Shown here piece by piece: positions 7,254-16,384 of a stretch of DNA of 47,304 bases. The stretch spans positions 1 to 47,304 of the forward strand of contig JAKBUS010000013.1 of assembly GCA_021841585.1 (NCBI GenBank), written 5' to 3'. The notes under the pieces are model-generated. The model saw only the letters and a list, made by a program, of their open reading frames with translations, was not told the DNA's origin and made no database searches. The stretch's first letter is position 1. Every line of letters begins with the position of its first letter. The DNA is from Pseudomonadota bacterium. GTDB lineage: Bacteria; Pseudomonadota; Gammaproteobacteria; Acidiferrobacterales; Acidiferrobacteraceae. The translations under genes were made by a program, and so were the position numbers.

Positions 7254-9754
7254 TCGCCATCACCGATATCGATAAGGAGTTGAAGGCCCGGATCGACAAG
7301 GCCTGTGGACGAATCGCGCCGCTGTGGCCGCTGAAAAGCTTCGTGGCCGTCAACCCGTACTTCGGGCTTGCCGATCAGCCATTCTGGCAGGCCGATGTGA
7401 CTATGAAGCGGGTCGCGGGCCAGGGGCTTACCATGCCGCGGGCGTTTTACAAAAAACGTATCGACAGCGGGCGCATCACGCGCGCGGACCTGGCCGCGGC
7501 GCTCCGCGAGTCCGGGAGTTCCTGGGATGTGGCGACCCTTGAAGAGGCGGTGGCCCGCCCCTCCCAGGCCCCTCTCGCGCCGCTTGTGCTCGTGACCGAC
7601 ATCCTGGGCGAGCTCGATCGTCAGGAATGGCCGGGTTTCGTCTTGGAGCGCATCAGCCAGTACTGCGCCGGCTACTTCGATGAGGGTCAGGCCTTGTGGG
7701 CGATGCCGTGGCGGGAACAGGGTCTCTATGCGGGCTGGCGCGAGTTCGCGCGCCTCGACCGCAATCCGCGGACAGTCGGCCTGCGCGGCATGAACGAGGC
7801 CGTGGGTGACCTCCCAGACCAGGCGCCGCGCGCCATAGGCTGGGCCCTGCGCCAACTTGCGGTGCCGGAGGCGGCCATTGACGACTATCTGCATGCCGCG
7901 CTCTTGAGCGTGGGTGGATGGGCGGGGTGGGCGCGTTACAAGCGCTGGCAGGCCGAGCTTGCCGGCGGCCAGGACGACACCATACGCGATCTGCTCGCGA
8001 TCCGCGTGTGCTGGGACGCGCTCCTCTACAAACTGCGGTTCAGCGAACGTCTGAAGGCGCGCTGGTACCAGGCCATGATCGCGGATGCCGGCACGGCCGC
8101 CAAGGCCGAGACGCAGCCACAGATCTCCGCGAAGGAGACCGATGCCCTGCTGCAGACGGCCTTCGAGATCGGCTACCAGCGGGAGCTCATTACCTCGCTT
8201 ACGGCGGCCCCTGCGGCGCCGGCGCGCAAGGAGCGCGCCCCAGTGCACGCGATCTTTTGCATCGATGTGCGCTCCGAGATCTATAGGCGCGCCTTCGAGA
8301 CCGTGGCCCCGACGGCACGCACCGGCGGATTCGCCGGGTTCTTCGGGGTGCTGATGGAGTACCTGCCGCTGGGCGCATCGCAGGCCAAGGGGCATCTCCC
8401 GATCCTTTTCAACCCATCGTATCGCATCTGCGAACACGTCGCCGGTGCCGACCAGGAGCAGACCAAGGCGCTCATCGCCAAGCGTCATGGGCGGTTGCGC
8501 GCGGCCGATGCCTGGAAGACCTTCAAGACCTCGGCGTCGTCGTGCTTTACGTTCGTCGAGGCCGCGGGCCTGCTCTATGCCCCGAAGATGTTCGGCGACA
8601 GTATGGGCTGGACGCGCACCGTCTCGCACCCCGACGCCAAGGGGCTGGATGACGGGGCCCGCGACCGCCTGGGGCCGAGGCTCGTCAGTGATCATGGCCA
8701 AGGGGCCTGTGCGGCGGGCGGAATTCCGGCCGCCGATCGGCCGGGTGCCGCCGAGTTTGCGCTGCGCAACATGGGCCTGATCCGCGATTTCGCAAGGCTC
8801 GTCGTCTTGGTGGGGCATGGCAGCACGACCGTCAACAACCCGCAGGCTACGGCGCTCGATTGTGGGGCGTGCGCCGGCCAGACGGGTGAGGCCAGCGCGC
8901 GTATTGCGGTGGCTTTGTTGAATGATCCGGTGACGCGCCAGGGGCTGGCCGAAAAGGGCATCAACATCCCGGCCGACACGGTGTTCGTGGCCGGCTTGCA
9001 TGATACGACCACCGACGAGGTGGCTTTGTTCGATACCGCCTCCATACCGTCTACGCATAGCGCCGATCTGCGGCAATTGCGCGAGTGGTTCAAGGCCGCG
9101 GGTCAGCTTACGCGCATGGAGCGTTCCGCGTTTCTCGGGATCGGAGGGCTGCCGGAGGCGCGCGTGGACGCGGACATCAAGCGGCGCACGCGCGATTGGG
9201 CGGAGGTGCGGCCCGAATGGGCGCTTGCCAACAACGCCGCCTTCATAGCCGCGCCGCGCTCCCGCACGGCGCGTTGCGACCTTGGGGGGCGGGCCTTTCT
9301 GCACGACTACACGTGGGGCAACGATGTCGATTTCAAGACCCTGACCCTCATCATGAGCGCGCCCATGGTGGTCGGCAACTGGATCAACATGCAGTACTAC
9401 GGGTCGGTCGTCGACAACGCCCGCTTTGGCAGCGGCAACAAGGTCCTGCACAACGTGGTCGGCGGGTCCATCGGGGTGCTCGAGGGCAATGGCGGCGACC
9501 TGCGCGTGGGGCTCGCCATGCAGTCGCTGCATAACGGTCATCACTGGATGCACGAGCCGATGCGCCTCAATGTCTTCATCGAGGCCCCGCAGGCGGCCAT
9601 GGACGATGTCATCGCCGGCAATCCGCTGGTCCGCCAGCTGGTCGAGAACGCCTGGTTGCATCTCTTCCAGATCGATGACGAGGGCCGTATCCATCGTCGC
9701 GGACTGGATCGGCAATGGCGTGCGGTGGCGCCGGCCACGGGCAAGCCAGAGTAA
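7250..9754 (+). CDS. dabA: DabA, zinc-containing carbonic-anhydrase-like subunit of the DAB system
   Basis: An 834-residue DUF2309/UPF0753 protein. All four zinc-site residues known from Halothiobacillus DabA2 (Cys351, Asp353, His524, Cys539) have counterparts: C337 and D339 in FCIDVRSE, H523 in VGHGS and C538 in LDCGAC. Other family blocks include AVNPYFGL near the N-terminus and the C-terminal HNVVGGSIGVLEG and HHWMHEPMRLNVF. It is a cytoplasmic-side protein that catalyses one-way CO2 hydration when joined to DabB. AGGTG precedes the ATG at 7250, which overlaps the dabB stop. Length and motifs indicate a functional protein, unlike the paralogue at 22506. Confidence 0.95.
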   Translation: MIAITDIDKELKARIDKACGRIAPLWPLKSFVAVNPYFGLADQPFWQADVTMKRVAGQGLTMPRAFYKKRIDSGRITRADLAAALRESGSSWDVATLEEAVARPSQAPLAPLVLVTDILGELDRQEWPGFVLERISQYCAGYFDEGQALWAMPWREQGLYAGWREFARLDRNPRTVGLRGMNEAVGDLPDQAPRAIGWALRQLAVPEAAIDDYLHAALLSVGGWAGWARYKRWQAELAGGQDDTIRDLLAIRVCWDALLYKLRFSERLKARWYQAMIADAGTAAKAETQPQISAKETDALLQTAFEIGYQRELITSLTAAPAAPARKERAPVHAIFCIDVRSEIYRRAFETVAPTARTGGFAGFFGVLMEYLPLGASQAKGHLPILFNPSYRICEHVAGADQEQTKALIAKRHGRLRAADAWKTFKTSASSCFTFVEAAGLLYAPKMFGDSMGWTRTVSHPDAKGLDDGARDRLGPRLVSDHGQGACAAGGIPAADRPGAAEFALRNMGLIRDFARLVVLVGHGSTTVNNPQATALDCGACAGQTGEASARIAVALLNDPVTRQGLAEKGINIPADTVFVAGLHDTTTDEVALFDTASIPSTHSADLRQLREWFKAAGQLTRMERSAFLGIGGLPEARVDADIKRRTRDWAEVRPEWALANNAAFIAAPRSRTARCDLGGRAFLHDYTWGNDVDFKTLTLIMSAPMVVGNWINMQYYGSVVDNARFGSGNKVLHNVVGGSIGVLEGNGGDLRVGLAMQSLHNGHHWMHEPMRLNVFIEAPQAAMDDVIAGNPLVRQLVENAWLHLFQIDDEGRIHRRGLDRQWRAVAPATGKPE

Positions 9755-9759
9755 GCCCA

Positions 9760-9812
9760 AAGGCCGCCAGCGGCCTTGATACAAACCGGCGGAGGGGACC
9801 TCCCTCCGCCGG
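9760..9812 (+). terminator. Tandem GC-rich hairpins after dabA
   Basis: AAGGCCG/CGGCCTT forms a stem at 9760-9766 and 9771-9777 with a four-base loop. Eight bases later CCGGCGGAGGG/CCCTCCGCCGG forms an 11-bp stem at 9786-9796 and 9802-9812. Neither is followed by a T run, so they may be rho-dependent ends, mRNA-stabilising structures or attenuators between dabA and the barrel gene rather than classic intrinsic terminators. Confidence 0.45.
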
Positions 9813-9910
9813 CCATCATCGGTGGGACGGGAGGGGCCGGTACAAGCGGGGGCGCGTCCCCCAGCGGCCGGTACGGACGACAACCGATACAAAAAAACAC
9901 ACGAGGAACG

Positions 9911-10924
9911 ATGATGAATCATGGATTACGAAAATTCTTGGGTGCGATCCGCGGGGTGTTGTTGCCAGGAGGCGTTGCCATCGGCTGCGCCGCCGCCCTG
10001 CTCGGGATGCCACTGACCGCACAGGCCGCGGCCAAGAGTGGGGGGTTGTTTGGGCAGAGCCGGCCGGCGGGTACCGGCGGGGTCACGACCATAAGCGGGG
10101 CGGCCGGGGGTGGGCTCGTGCCGTGGGCGCTGATTGCCGGCTACGGCGGGGCCGGACAGATCGGATTTACCGCCTCCTACACCCATGCCAGCACCGCCAA
10201 TTTCAATGCCAACGGCTATGGGGTGGCGGCTGGCATCGACAACCGCGTCGAGGTCTCGATCACCCAGCAGAACTTCGATCTTGGCAATACGGGACCGTAC
10301 CTGGCGACTGCCTTGGGGGCGCAGAGCCTATCCGCTGTCGGGCAACCGTTGCAGGACAACGCCGCGATCAATCAGGATATTATTGGCCTCAAGGTGCGTG
10401 TGTTTGGAAACGCCCTCGCCCAGGGGACGTGGATGCCACAGGTGGCGGTGGGCGCCCAGTACCACCACAACGAGGACGGGGCCCTCATGAAGGACCTAGG
10501 GGCCAGCGCGAGCGGCGGGAGCTATTATCTGGCGCTCACCAAGGTGTGGCTAAAGGGCCTGCTCGGGCATGTGACCCTGCTCGATTTCACGCTCGATGCT
10601 ACGCGCGCCAACTATAACGGCCTGTTCGGCTTCGGGGGTCCGACCGACAATCGCTACCACTACGAGCCCGAGGTCTCGGCGGGCGTGTTCCTGGACCCGC
10701 ATGTCATGGTCGGCGGCGAATATCGCGCCATGCCGCAAAACGAGCTCCTCGTGGGCAATCCGGCGGGCCCGATGGTGAGCCAGAGCAATGCCTGGAAGGA
10801 CGTGTTCATGGCCTATATTCCCAACAAGAATGTCTCACTCACGCTGGCCTATGCCATGCTCGGGCATATCGCCGGTATCCCCAACTCCAACGGGCTCTAT
10901 ACCTCCGTGACCGCCAGCTTCTAG
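9911..10924 (+). CDS. DUF3034-family outer-membrane beta-barrel protein
   Basis: A 337-residue protein with a signal peptide (MMNHGLRKFLGAIRG..., hydrophobic core, cleavage probably after LTAQAAA). The mature part alternates polar and aromatic residues as beta-barrels do and carries DUF3034-like blocks: GAAGGGLVPWALIAGYG, GIDNRVEVSITQQNFD, MPQVAVGAQYH and YIPNKNVSLTLAYAMLG, ending in Phe (VTASF), typical of outer-membrane insertion. GAGGA at 9903-9907 serves the ATG at 9911 or the adjacent one at 9914. It lies 157 bases after dabA across two hairpins, so it may be co-transcribed. A porin-like role for dissolved carbon or another small solute is speculation. Confidence 0.78.
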   Translation: MMNHGLRKFLGAIRGVLLPGGVAIGCAAALLGMPLTAQAAAKSGGLFGQSRPAGTGGVTTISGAAGGGLVPWALIAGYGGAGQIGFTASYTHASTANFNANGYGVAAGIDNRVEVSITQQNFDLGNTGPYLATALGAQSLSAVGQPLQDNAAINQDIIGLKVRVFGNALAQGTWMPQVAVGAQYHHNEDGALMKDLGASASGGSYYLALTKVWLKGLLGHVTLLDFTLDATRANYNGLFGFGGPTDNRYHYEPEVSAGVFLDPHVMVGGEYRAMPQNELLVGNPAGPMVSQSNAWKDVFMAYIPNKNVSLTLAYAMLGHIAGIPNSNGLYTSVTASF

Positions 10925-11181
10925 AGGCGGGCGGGGCCCACGGGCCATAAGGTACCCAGGCCGCTTGCGTCTTCGGGGCGTTGACGCGGCGGACCCTGGC
11001 GTACCCTGGACGGTCCGGGCGCGGCATGGGGCCATGGACGGCGCCAGGATCCTCCGGCCGGCCGCAGCCTTCAGGGGTGCGGGGAAGAATTCCCGCGCCT
11101 CGTTTTTTTGGATTACACTAAATTATCACAGAGGTGCCGCACCGATGTCGGCGCCTCGATGCCAATGGAGACTTAAGTTTC

Positions 11182-12207
11182 ATGATGCCGCCAGTGGAAT
11201 CCCTGCATGGCACTGTCGCGCAGCAGCGCAGCATGCTGACAAAGACGCTCTACAAGCCCTTGCGCGCCCTAAGCGAGCAGTGCGCGCGGGTGTGGGGCGA
11301 CCGCGCCGCCCTGGAGGCCGCGCTGCAGGAGACCTTCGCCTCCGTGCCTTATTGCAAGTTCCTGTATGTCCTGGACGCCAATGGCCGGCAGATCACCGCC
11401 AATATGAGCCGGGACGGCCTATTGGAGGAGCACTTCGGGCGTGACCGGTCCGACCGCCCTTATGTCCGGGAGGCGATGTTCGAGCGGGATGCGCTCACGA
11501 ATAGCCGTGGACAGCACTACCAGCACTGGGGGGATCTCGGGGATGGCGGGCAGGCGACGGATTTCGTGCTGTCGGCGGCCTACATCAGTCTGCGGGCGCT
11601 GCGCCCGTCTTTGACCGCCATGCAGTTCGTGCGGGCCGCCCATGGCGGCGTGTTGGGTTTCGTGGGCGCCGACTTTGCCTTGCGAGAGCTTCCGCAGGCG
11701 CAGGCCCTCTACGAGGATCCGCGGCGCCCCCGGCGCGTCGATGCCGATTATCCGCGGCCGGACGCGCCATCGGGGGATACGCGGCTCGCGAGCAAGATGG
11801 ACGGCCAGATCGACACTGTGATCCGCGTCATGGAGGAGTTGATCCTCGTCCATGGCATTTATCATGTCATGCTGCACTTTTCGAGCAGCCAGGCGGTCGT
11901 ATGGGTGGTCGATGACCCCTTCCGGTATCGTCTGCTCGCCATCAACGAGCTCACCAACCCCGACATCTGTTTCGCCTACCCGAAGTGCCCCTACCCGGGC
12001 AATGCGCTGGTCCCGGCCGAGCGTGTCCGCGAGATCCTAGACAACATGAGGACGCTGCGTTCGATGGAGGGCCGCTTCTACTTGCGTACCGGCACTGTCA
12101 ACATCTTCAACGGCATGGTGAGCTTGAGCTTCTCCTCGGACTCCTCGCATTACCTCCCCTACGAGGAGTTCCTGAAGATGGACTATTCGTTCTGGATAGA
12201 TGGGTAG
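11182..12207 (+). CDS. PDC-type sensor domain protein
   Basis: A 341-residue soluble protein whose middle part (about residues 55-185: FASVPYCKFLYVLDANGRQITANMS, DRPYVREAMF, SAAYISLRALRPSLT, GVLGFVGADFALRELP) resembles a PDC/Cache ligand-binding fold. The C-terminal half (HGIYHVMLHFSSSQAVVWVVDDP, LRSMEGRFYLRTGTVNIFNGMVSLSFSSDSSHY) is less familiar. No membrane helix, kinase, GGDEF or methyl-acceptor part is fused, so it would act through a partner. GGAG at 11167-11170 precedes the ATG at 11182 at a slightly long distance; 11185 is also possible. The 3' end overlaps the convergent lipoate-ligase-like gene by 25 bases. Confidence 0.65.
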   Translation: MMPPVESLHGTVAQQRSMLTKTLYKPLRALSEQCARVWGDRAALEAALQETFASVPYCKFLYVLDANGRQITANMSRDGLLEEHFGRDRSDRPYVREAMFERDALTNSRGQHYQHWGDLGDGGQATDFVLSAAYISLRALRPSLTAMQFVRAAHGGVLGFVGADFALRELPQAQALYEDPRRPRRVDADYPRPDAPSGDTRLASKMDGQIDTVIRVMEELILVHGIYHVMLHFSSSQAVVWVVDDPFRYRLLAINELTNPDICFAYPKCPYPGNALVPAERVREILDNMRTLRSMEGRFYLRTGTVNIFNGMVSLSFSSDSSHYLPYEEFLKMDYSFWIDG

Positions 12208-13691
12208 TGGGTGTCGCTTAGGCGCAATACTCGCTCCAGCAACCGGGGATCGAGTGTCGCCTCGGCGGTGAACTGCCCGCGATACGCGGACTCCTCGGCG
12301 CGCAGTGTGTAACAGGTGTCGCCGCCGATGTCGATGAATAGCGCGCCCAGGCCACCCTCTATGAAGGCGTAGTCGCGCTTTAGAAAGAACTCTGTGCAGC
12401 AGACCCCCAGGAACGCGCGTACCCCCGCGGCGCGCAGTTGCGCCAACACCATATGGAGGTGCTCATAGCGGGTGATCGTGGTCACGGGAAGGCCGCGCTC
12501 CCGCCCCAGGCGATAGGCCTCCCCCACGGCGCAATGTCCGCATTCCGGGCAGCCGTCACGATGGCGCCACTTGCACCACGTGGGCTTGGCGCAGTAGGGC
12601 AGCAGCAGGGCCCCGACATCGGCGAGCAGATCCAGAAACCCCTGGTCGCGGCGGGGGCTATAGAGCGTCACGCGCTCGGCATCTCCCGGGATCCCCAGGC
12701 GCTCGCCCAGGCCTTGGCGCTCCACGCACAATCGCGCGAGGTAGGCGAGATCCGTGCGGTCGAAGCCGAGCGCGTCCCCGGGCGCTGCCGCCAAGACCGC
12801 CCGCTCAAGCTCATCTAAGGACACCCCGGTCATGGCCATGGTAAGCCGCCTTAGGTCATTGGCCCCCGCGCACTGCACCCCACCCACGATGCGCGCGGCG
12901 CCTACGACGCCGTCGTCGAGCAAAAGATCGAGATACAAGACCCCGCCAGGGGTCTTCAGGAAGGCGCTGACGTCCGGGGACAGCTCATCCCCGCAAGGGG
13001 GCAGGGGGGTGATGCAAACGGCGGGCGGCGATTGCCTGACGGCGTCGGTCGTCAGACGCGTAGCCAGCGCCGCCGCCATAGCCGGGTAGACGCGCGCCGC
13101 TACGGCCGAGGGCCTTGCGCCGCCGATGGGGGCAAATCGCTGGGCGGCGGCCAGTAACCCATCCGCCGACAGTTTCTCGAGAGGCAACTTTATGGTCTTC
13201 ATCAAGGCCTCGATATCGATCGCGAACAAGAGGGCTGCCTCGATCAGTATCTGATCGCCGACCCACACAACAAATACGCTGCCTCGCTTGCGCCCATCGT
13301 CCGTGATGTCGTTTGGGGCGGTAAATGCTGCCGGGATGCCTTGATCGCGCAGTGTCTTTGCGATCACTTCGCCGATCATCGCGATTAATGCTGTCAGCGT
13401 TTGCCGTGGCGCCAGGGCGCGCGGCATGGCCGCCACCATGAGCGTCGTCCCCGCATCGACATACAGACTACCGCCGCCGGTGCGTCGGCGCGCGACCGGC
13501 AGGTGGCCGTCGACAAACGAGCGCCTGAGCGAGCGGTTCTGGTCATCGAAGGCCCCGAGCAGCGCGCAAGGCTTAAGACGCGCAAACCCGAGTGGCACAT
13601 CGCCCGCCGACGCCTGCTCCAGGATCGCGCGTTCATAATCATGGAATGCACCCGGATCGAGGATGGGTGTCTCGTGCCAACATACGGTCAT
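12183..13691 (-). CDS. Lipoate-protein ligase-like domain fused to a DUF116-like domain
   Basis: A 502-residue two-domain protein. Residues 1-240 fit the LplA/biotin ligase fold: LLGAFDDQNRSL, the RRRTGGGSLYVD loop (68-79) and PNDITDDGRKRG, in which K135 occupies the position of the lysine that binds the activated lipoyl group. The family's GRKISG is altered to GRKRG. The C-terminal half (about 320-480) is rich in cysteines (YCAKPTWCKW, DGCPECGHCAVGEA, GVCCTEFFLKRD, GGDTCYTL) and resembles DUF116, so it probably binds metal. GGAGG lies seven bases before the ATG. In sulfur oxidisers dedicated lipoate ligases modify LbpA of the sHdr pathway; a similar role here is only a guess, as no such genes are in the window. 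Confidence 0.75.
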   Translation of the reverse strand: MTVCWHETPILDPGAFHDYERAILEQASAGDVPLGFARLKPCALLGAFDDQNRSLRRSFVDGHLPVARRRTGGGSLYVDAGTTLMVAAMPRALAPRQTLTALIAMIGEVIAKTLRDQGIPAAFTAPNDITDDGRKRGSVFVVWVGDQILIEAALLFAIDIEALMKTIKLPLEKLSADGLLAAAQRFAPIGGARPSAVAARVYPAMAAALATRLTTDAVRQSPPAVCITPLPPCGDELSPDVSAFLKTPGGVLYLDLLLDDGVVGAARIVGGVQCAGANDLRRLTMAMTGVSLDELERAVLAAAPGDALGFDRTDLAYLARLCVERQGLGERLGIPGDAERVTLYSPRRDQGFLDLLADVGALLLPYCAKPTWCKWRHRDGCPECGHCAVGEAYRLGRERGLPVTTITRYEHLHMVLAQLRAAGVRAFLGVCCTEFFLKRDYAFIEGGLGALFIDIGGDTCYTLRAEESAYRGQFTAEATLDPRLLERVLRLSDTHYPSIQNE

Positions 13692-13856
13692 GTCGCTGCC
13701 TCCAAAGGGTGGTGGCCATGCTGTGGGCGTCGTATTCGCGGCGCCCGGTTTGGGCCGTCTTCACGCGCATGCCTCGCTACGCGATTCAAATCTTTTCGTT
13801 ATCGCCTGTCTTTATTACCGATCCGCACCGTGGCCGTTCGCAGCGGGATCCCGGTC

Positions 13857-15818
13857 CTACGAAAAATCCTCGGCAAGAAAGCCCACGACCCCGTCTGTGG
13901 GGTGGATGGCGCCCGCGCCGGCACCGACGGCGCGCGCCCCGGCGGGCGTCGCCCGGTTGCCGCGCCCGCGCCCACCAAAAAGTGCCATTGGCAGGTGGTA
14001 GCATGCCACCCATCCGGGGATATCTTCGGGCGGCATGGGACCAGTCACCCAGTAGCCTTGCATTCGCTCGCACCCGACATCTTTCAGCAGTTGCGCCTGT
14101 TCGGGGTGCTCCACGCCCTCGGCTACGACATCTAGGCCGAGTGCGCGCGCGGTCGCTATGATCCCGCCGATGATGGCAAGATCGCGTGGGTTTGCCACGA
14201 TGTCCTTAAGAAAGCTCCGGTCAATCTTGATGGTTTGCGCAGGGAATCTCTGCAGGTAACTCAAGGAGGCGTGGCCGGTCCCGAAATCGTCGAGCCCGAT
14301 GCGGATCCCGAGCCGGGCGCAGTACTCGAGCGCCGCGCGGGCGCGCTCGAAGTCCTGGAGCGGCGCGCTTTCGGTCACTTCTAATTCCAGATGGCGCGGC
14401 GACACATCCGGGTGGCGCGCGAGGGCGTCGTCGACGTCCGCGCAAAAACGCCTGTCGAGGAGGTGGAAGGGGCTGATATTGATCGAAACGCGCAACCTCA
14501 GACCCTGAGTCTGCCACGAGGCGGCTTGGGACAAGGACCGTTCGAGCGCGAGGCGGCCGATATCGCGCGCGAACCGCGGGTGATCCAGGCTGTCGCCAAG
14601 ATCGCTGGCGCTACGCAGCCGTCCTTCGTTATCGCGCCACCGTAACAGCGCTTCGACCCCGAATACCGGGCGCTCGGGGTGCGTGAGGCGCACGAGCGGC
14701 TGGTAGTGGAACGACAGGCGACCGTCGCTAAGGGCGCCCGCCATATGGTCATGCGCGACACCGTAATGTCTCTGGCGCGTCCCCAACGCGATGGTGTGTG
14801 CCTGGTACTGGTCGCGGCCTTGCCTTTTGGCCTCGTACAGGGCCGCGTCGGCATGCCGCAAGAGCGTCGCGGGGCTGCTCATGTCCGATGGGTAGCATGT
14901 GATCCCGATGCTTGCGGAGAGGATCGCGGTGGCGCCGTTGATTATAAGGAAAGGTTCGCGCAGCTCTGCCAGTATCTGCTCGCAGACCTTGTCGACGCCG
15001 CGCGCGTGTATGTCACCGAGCAGCAGGCCGAACTCGTCGCCGCCAAGGCGTGCTAGCGTATCGCCGGTGTATAGAGCGCGTCTGACGCGCAGCGCGGCCT
15101 GACACAAGACATCATCCCCGGCCATGTGGCCGAAGCGGTCATTGACCTCCTTGAATCCGTCGAAGTCGAGGATGGCGATCCCGACGAAGCGTCCGTCGCG
15201 GCGGCACTTGTTGCGCGCCTGCGTAAGCCTCTCCAGGAAAAGCCGGCGGTTTGGCAGATTGGTGAGGGCATCACGCAAGGCCTGGTCGCGCAGATGCAGG
15301 GCAAGCCTGCCCACATGGCTGAACGTCAGGAAATACGTAAGCCCGATGCGCTCAAAATATCCCGTGCGCCGCACGCCGATGATTCCCACGAGTTCCAGGC
15401 CGGGTTGCCCGAACGGGAAGCAGGCGATCTCGCGCGCGTCCGCCCCAAGCCCCGCCACCCACGCCAAAGGCGGGTCGTTGGCGAGGCCCCACACCACCAC
15501 GGCCTTTTCTTCCGTGGCTCGCCACACCGGATCCGTCGGGCCCTTGGGGATGCGCAGGCGTTTCCTCATGGTACCCGCGAGACATCGCGAGTCGAAGTAG
15601 CCTTCCTCCGTGCGCACGCAATAGCCGCACCATGAGACGAACAGGCTGCCGTGCACGAGCCCGTGACATACACGCGCCAGGAGGTTTGTGTCCGCCGGGC
15701 CCTCGGCCATGCCCGGGTCGGCAAGCGTGTGCAGGAGCACCTCGAGTATGATTTGGCGCTCGGCCTCGATGTCCAGGACCGCCGAGTCAGCTTCGTCCCC
15801 CGTCATAAACCGCGCCAC
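13857..15818 (-). CDS. GGDEF-EAL protein with N-terminal GAF-like region
   Basis: A 653-residue cytoplasmic protein. Residues 20-170 look like a GAF-type sensor with several cysteines (SWCGYC). The GGDEF domain (about 180-335) has the intact RLGGDEF signature (259-263), and the EAL domain (about 360-610) has intact EALLRW (389-394) and DDFGTGHASLSYL, so both c-di-GMP synthesis and breakdown are possible. No RxxD inhibitory site is visible five residues before GGDEF. The C-terminus ends in a Gly/Ala/Arg-rich tail. The start is a GTG at 15818; the ATG at 15806 is an alternative. It lies 124 bases downstream of the last roadblock gene, so it may belong to that operon. Confidence 0.88.
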   Translation of the reverse strand: MARFMTGDEADSAVLDIEAERQIILEVLLHTLADPGMAEGPADTNLLARVCHGLVHGSLFVSWCGYCVRTEEGYFDSRCLAGTMRKRLRIPKGPTDPVWRATEEKAVVVWGLANDPPLAWVAGLGADAREIACFPFGQPGLELVGIIGVRRTGYFERIGLTYFLTFSHVGRLALHLRDQALRDALTNLPNRRLFLERLTQARNKCRRDGRFVGIAILDFDGFKEVNDRFGHMAGDDVLCQAALRVRRALYTGDTLARLGGDEFGLLLGDIHARGVDKVCEQILAELREPFLIINGATAILSASIGITCYPSDMSSPATLLRHADAALYEAKRQGRDQYQAHTIALGTRQRHYGVAHDHMAGALSDGRLSFHYQPLVRLTHPERPVFGVEALLRWRDNEGRLRSASDLGDSLDHPRFARDIGRLALERSLSQAASWQTQGLRLRVSINISPFHLLDRRFCADVDDALARHPDVSPRHLELEVTESAPLQDFERARAALEYCARLGIRIGLDDFGTGHASLSYLQRFPAQTIKIDRSFLKDIVANPRDLAIIGGIIATARALGLDVVAEGVEHPEQAQLLKDVGCERMQGYWVTGPMPPEDIPGWVACYHLPMALFGGRGRGNRATPAGARAVGAGAGAIHPTDGVVGFLAEDFS

Positions 15819-15942
15819 ATGCCGCCATAGCCCCCGGGTGATGCCAAGAGGGCCCGCCGGTTATCGCAAGACGACATGACAAGGTTGACCAGACTCATAC
15901 CATTCCTTGTGACGGCCCGCCGCCTTGCCTGCCGGTCCCGGC

Positions 15943-16302
15943 CTAGGCGAAATCCAGGGTCTGCTCGTAGGCGCGTAATTCATGGCGCGCCATGGCGAGA
16001 TTGCCCTTGGCGCGATCTAGCATCAGATAAAGAAACAGCTTGTCGTTGCGCTCCAACGGCCGGATCAAATGGTATTGCTTATGGAGCGTAATAAGGATGT
16101 CCTCGATCTTGTCGTCGAGCTTGAGGCGTGCTACCAGCGCACGCTTCGTGTTCACCACTTCGGAATTTCCCGCTATCGCCAAATCCAGATCCACCGACGC
16201 GCTTCCAATCCTCGCCAAGAGCATGCCGCTGCTCGAGTCTCCGAGTGCCGCTGCAATGAATCCGTCGATCTCCTGGATGCTGCTGAGGTCCACCTTTGCC
16301 AT
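15943..16302 (-). CDS. Roadblock/LC7-like protein (second of two)
   Basis: A 119-residue protein. The N-terminal part (SIQEIDGFIAAALGDSSSGMLLARIG, DLDLAIAGNSEVVNTKRALVARL) and the following DKIEDILITLHKQYHLIRPL segment fit the roadblock/LC7 pattern, small dimeric proteins that partner Ras-like GTPases (as MglB does for MglA). A C-terminal helix (LDRAKGNLAMARHELRAYEQTL) extends the domain. It is the last short gene of the four-gene minus-strand operon with the GTPase at 16810 and the other roadblock protein. The target of the switch is unknown. Confidence 0.75.
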   Translation of the reverse strand: MAKVDLSSIQEIDGFIAAALGDSSSGMLLARIGSASVDLDLAIAGNSEVVNTKRALVARLKLDDKIEDILITLHKQYHLIRPLERNDKLFLYLMLDRAKGNLAMARHELRAYEQTLDFA

Positions 16303-16384
16303 GATTTACGTCCATCCTCTCTTTTGTATCCTGCCAAATTCCGGACGACCGCGCGGCCGTCCCGCCATAAATCCCTGTTCGCCA

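Noticed and set aside
7139-9922. Very long open frame (about 927 codons) on the minus strand
   Set aside because: It is antisense to dabA. The protein is rich in Arg, Gly and His with no family motif, as expected opposite a GC-rich gene, whereas the plus strand encodes a clear DabA with all zinc ligands.
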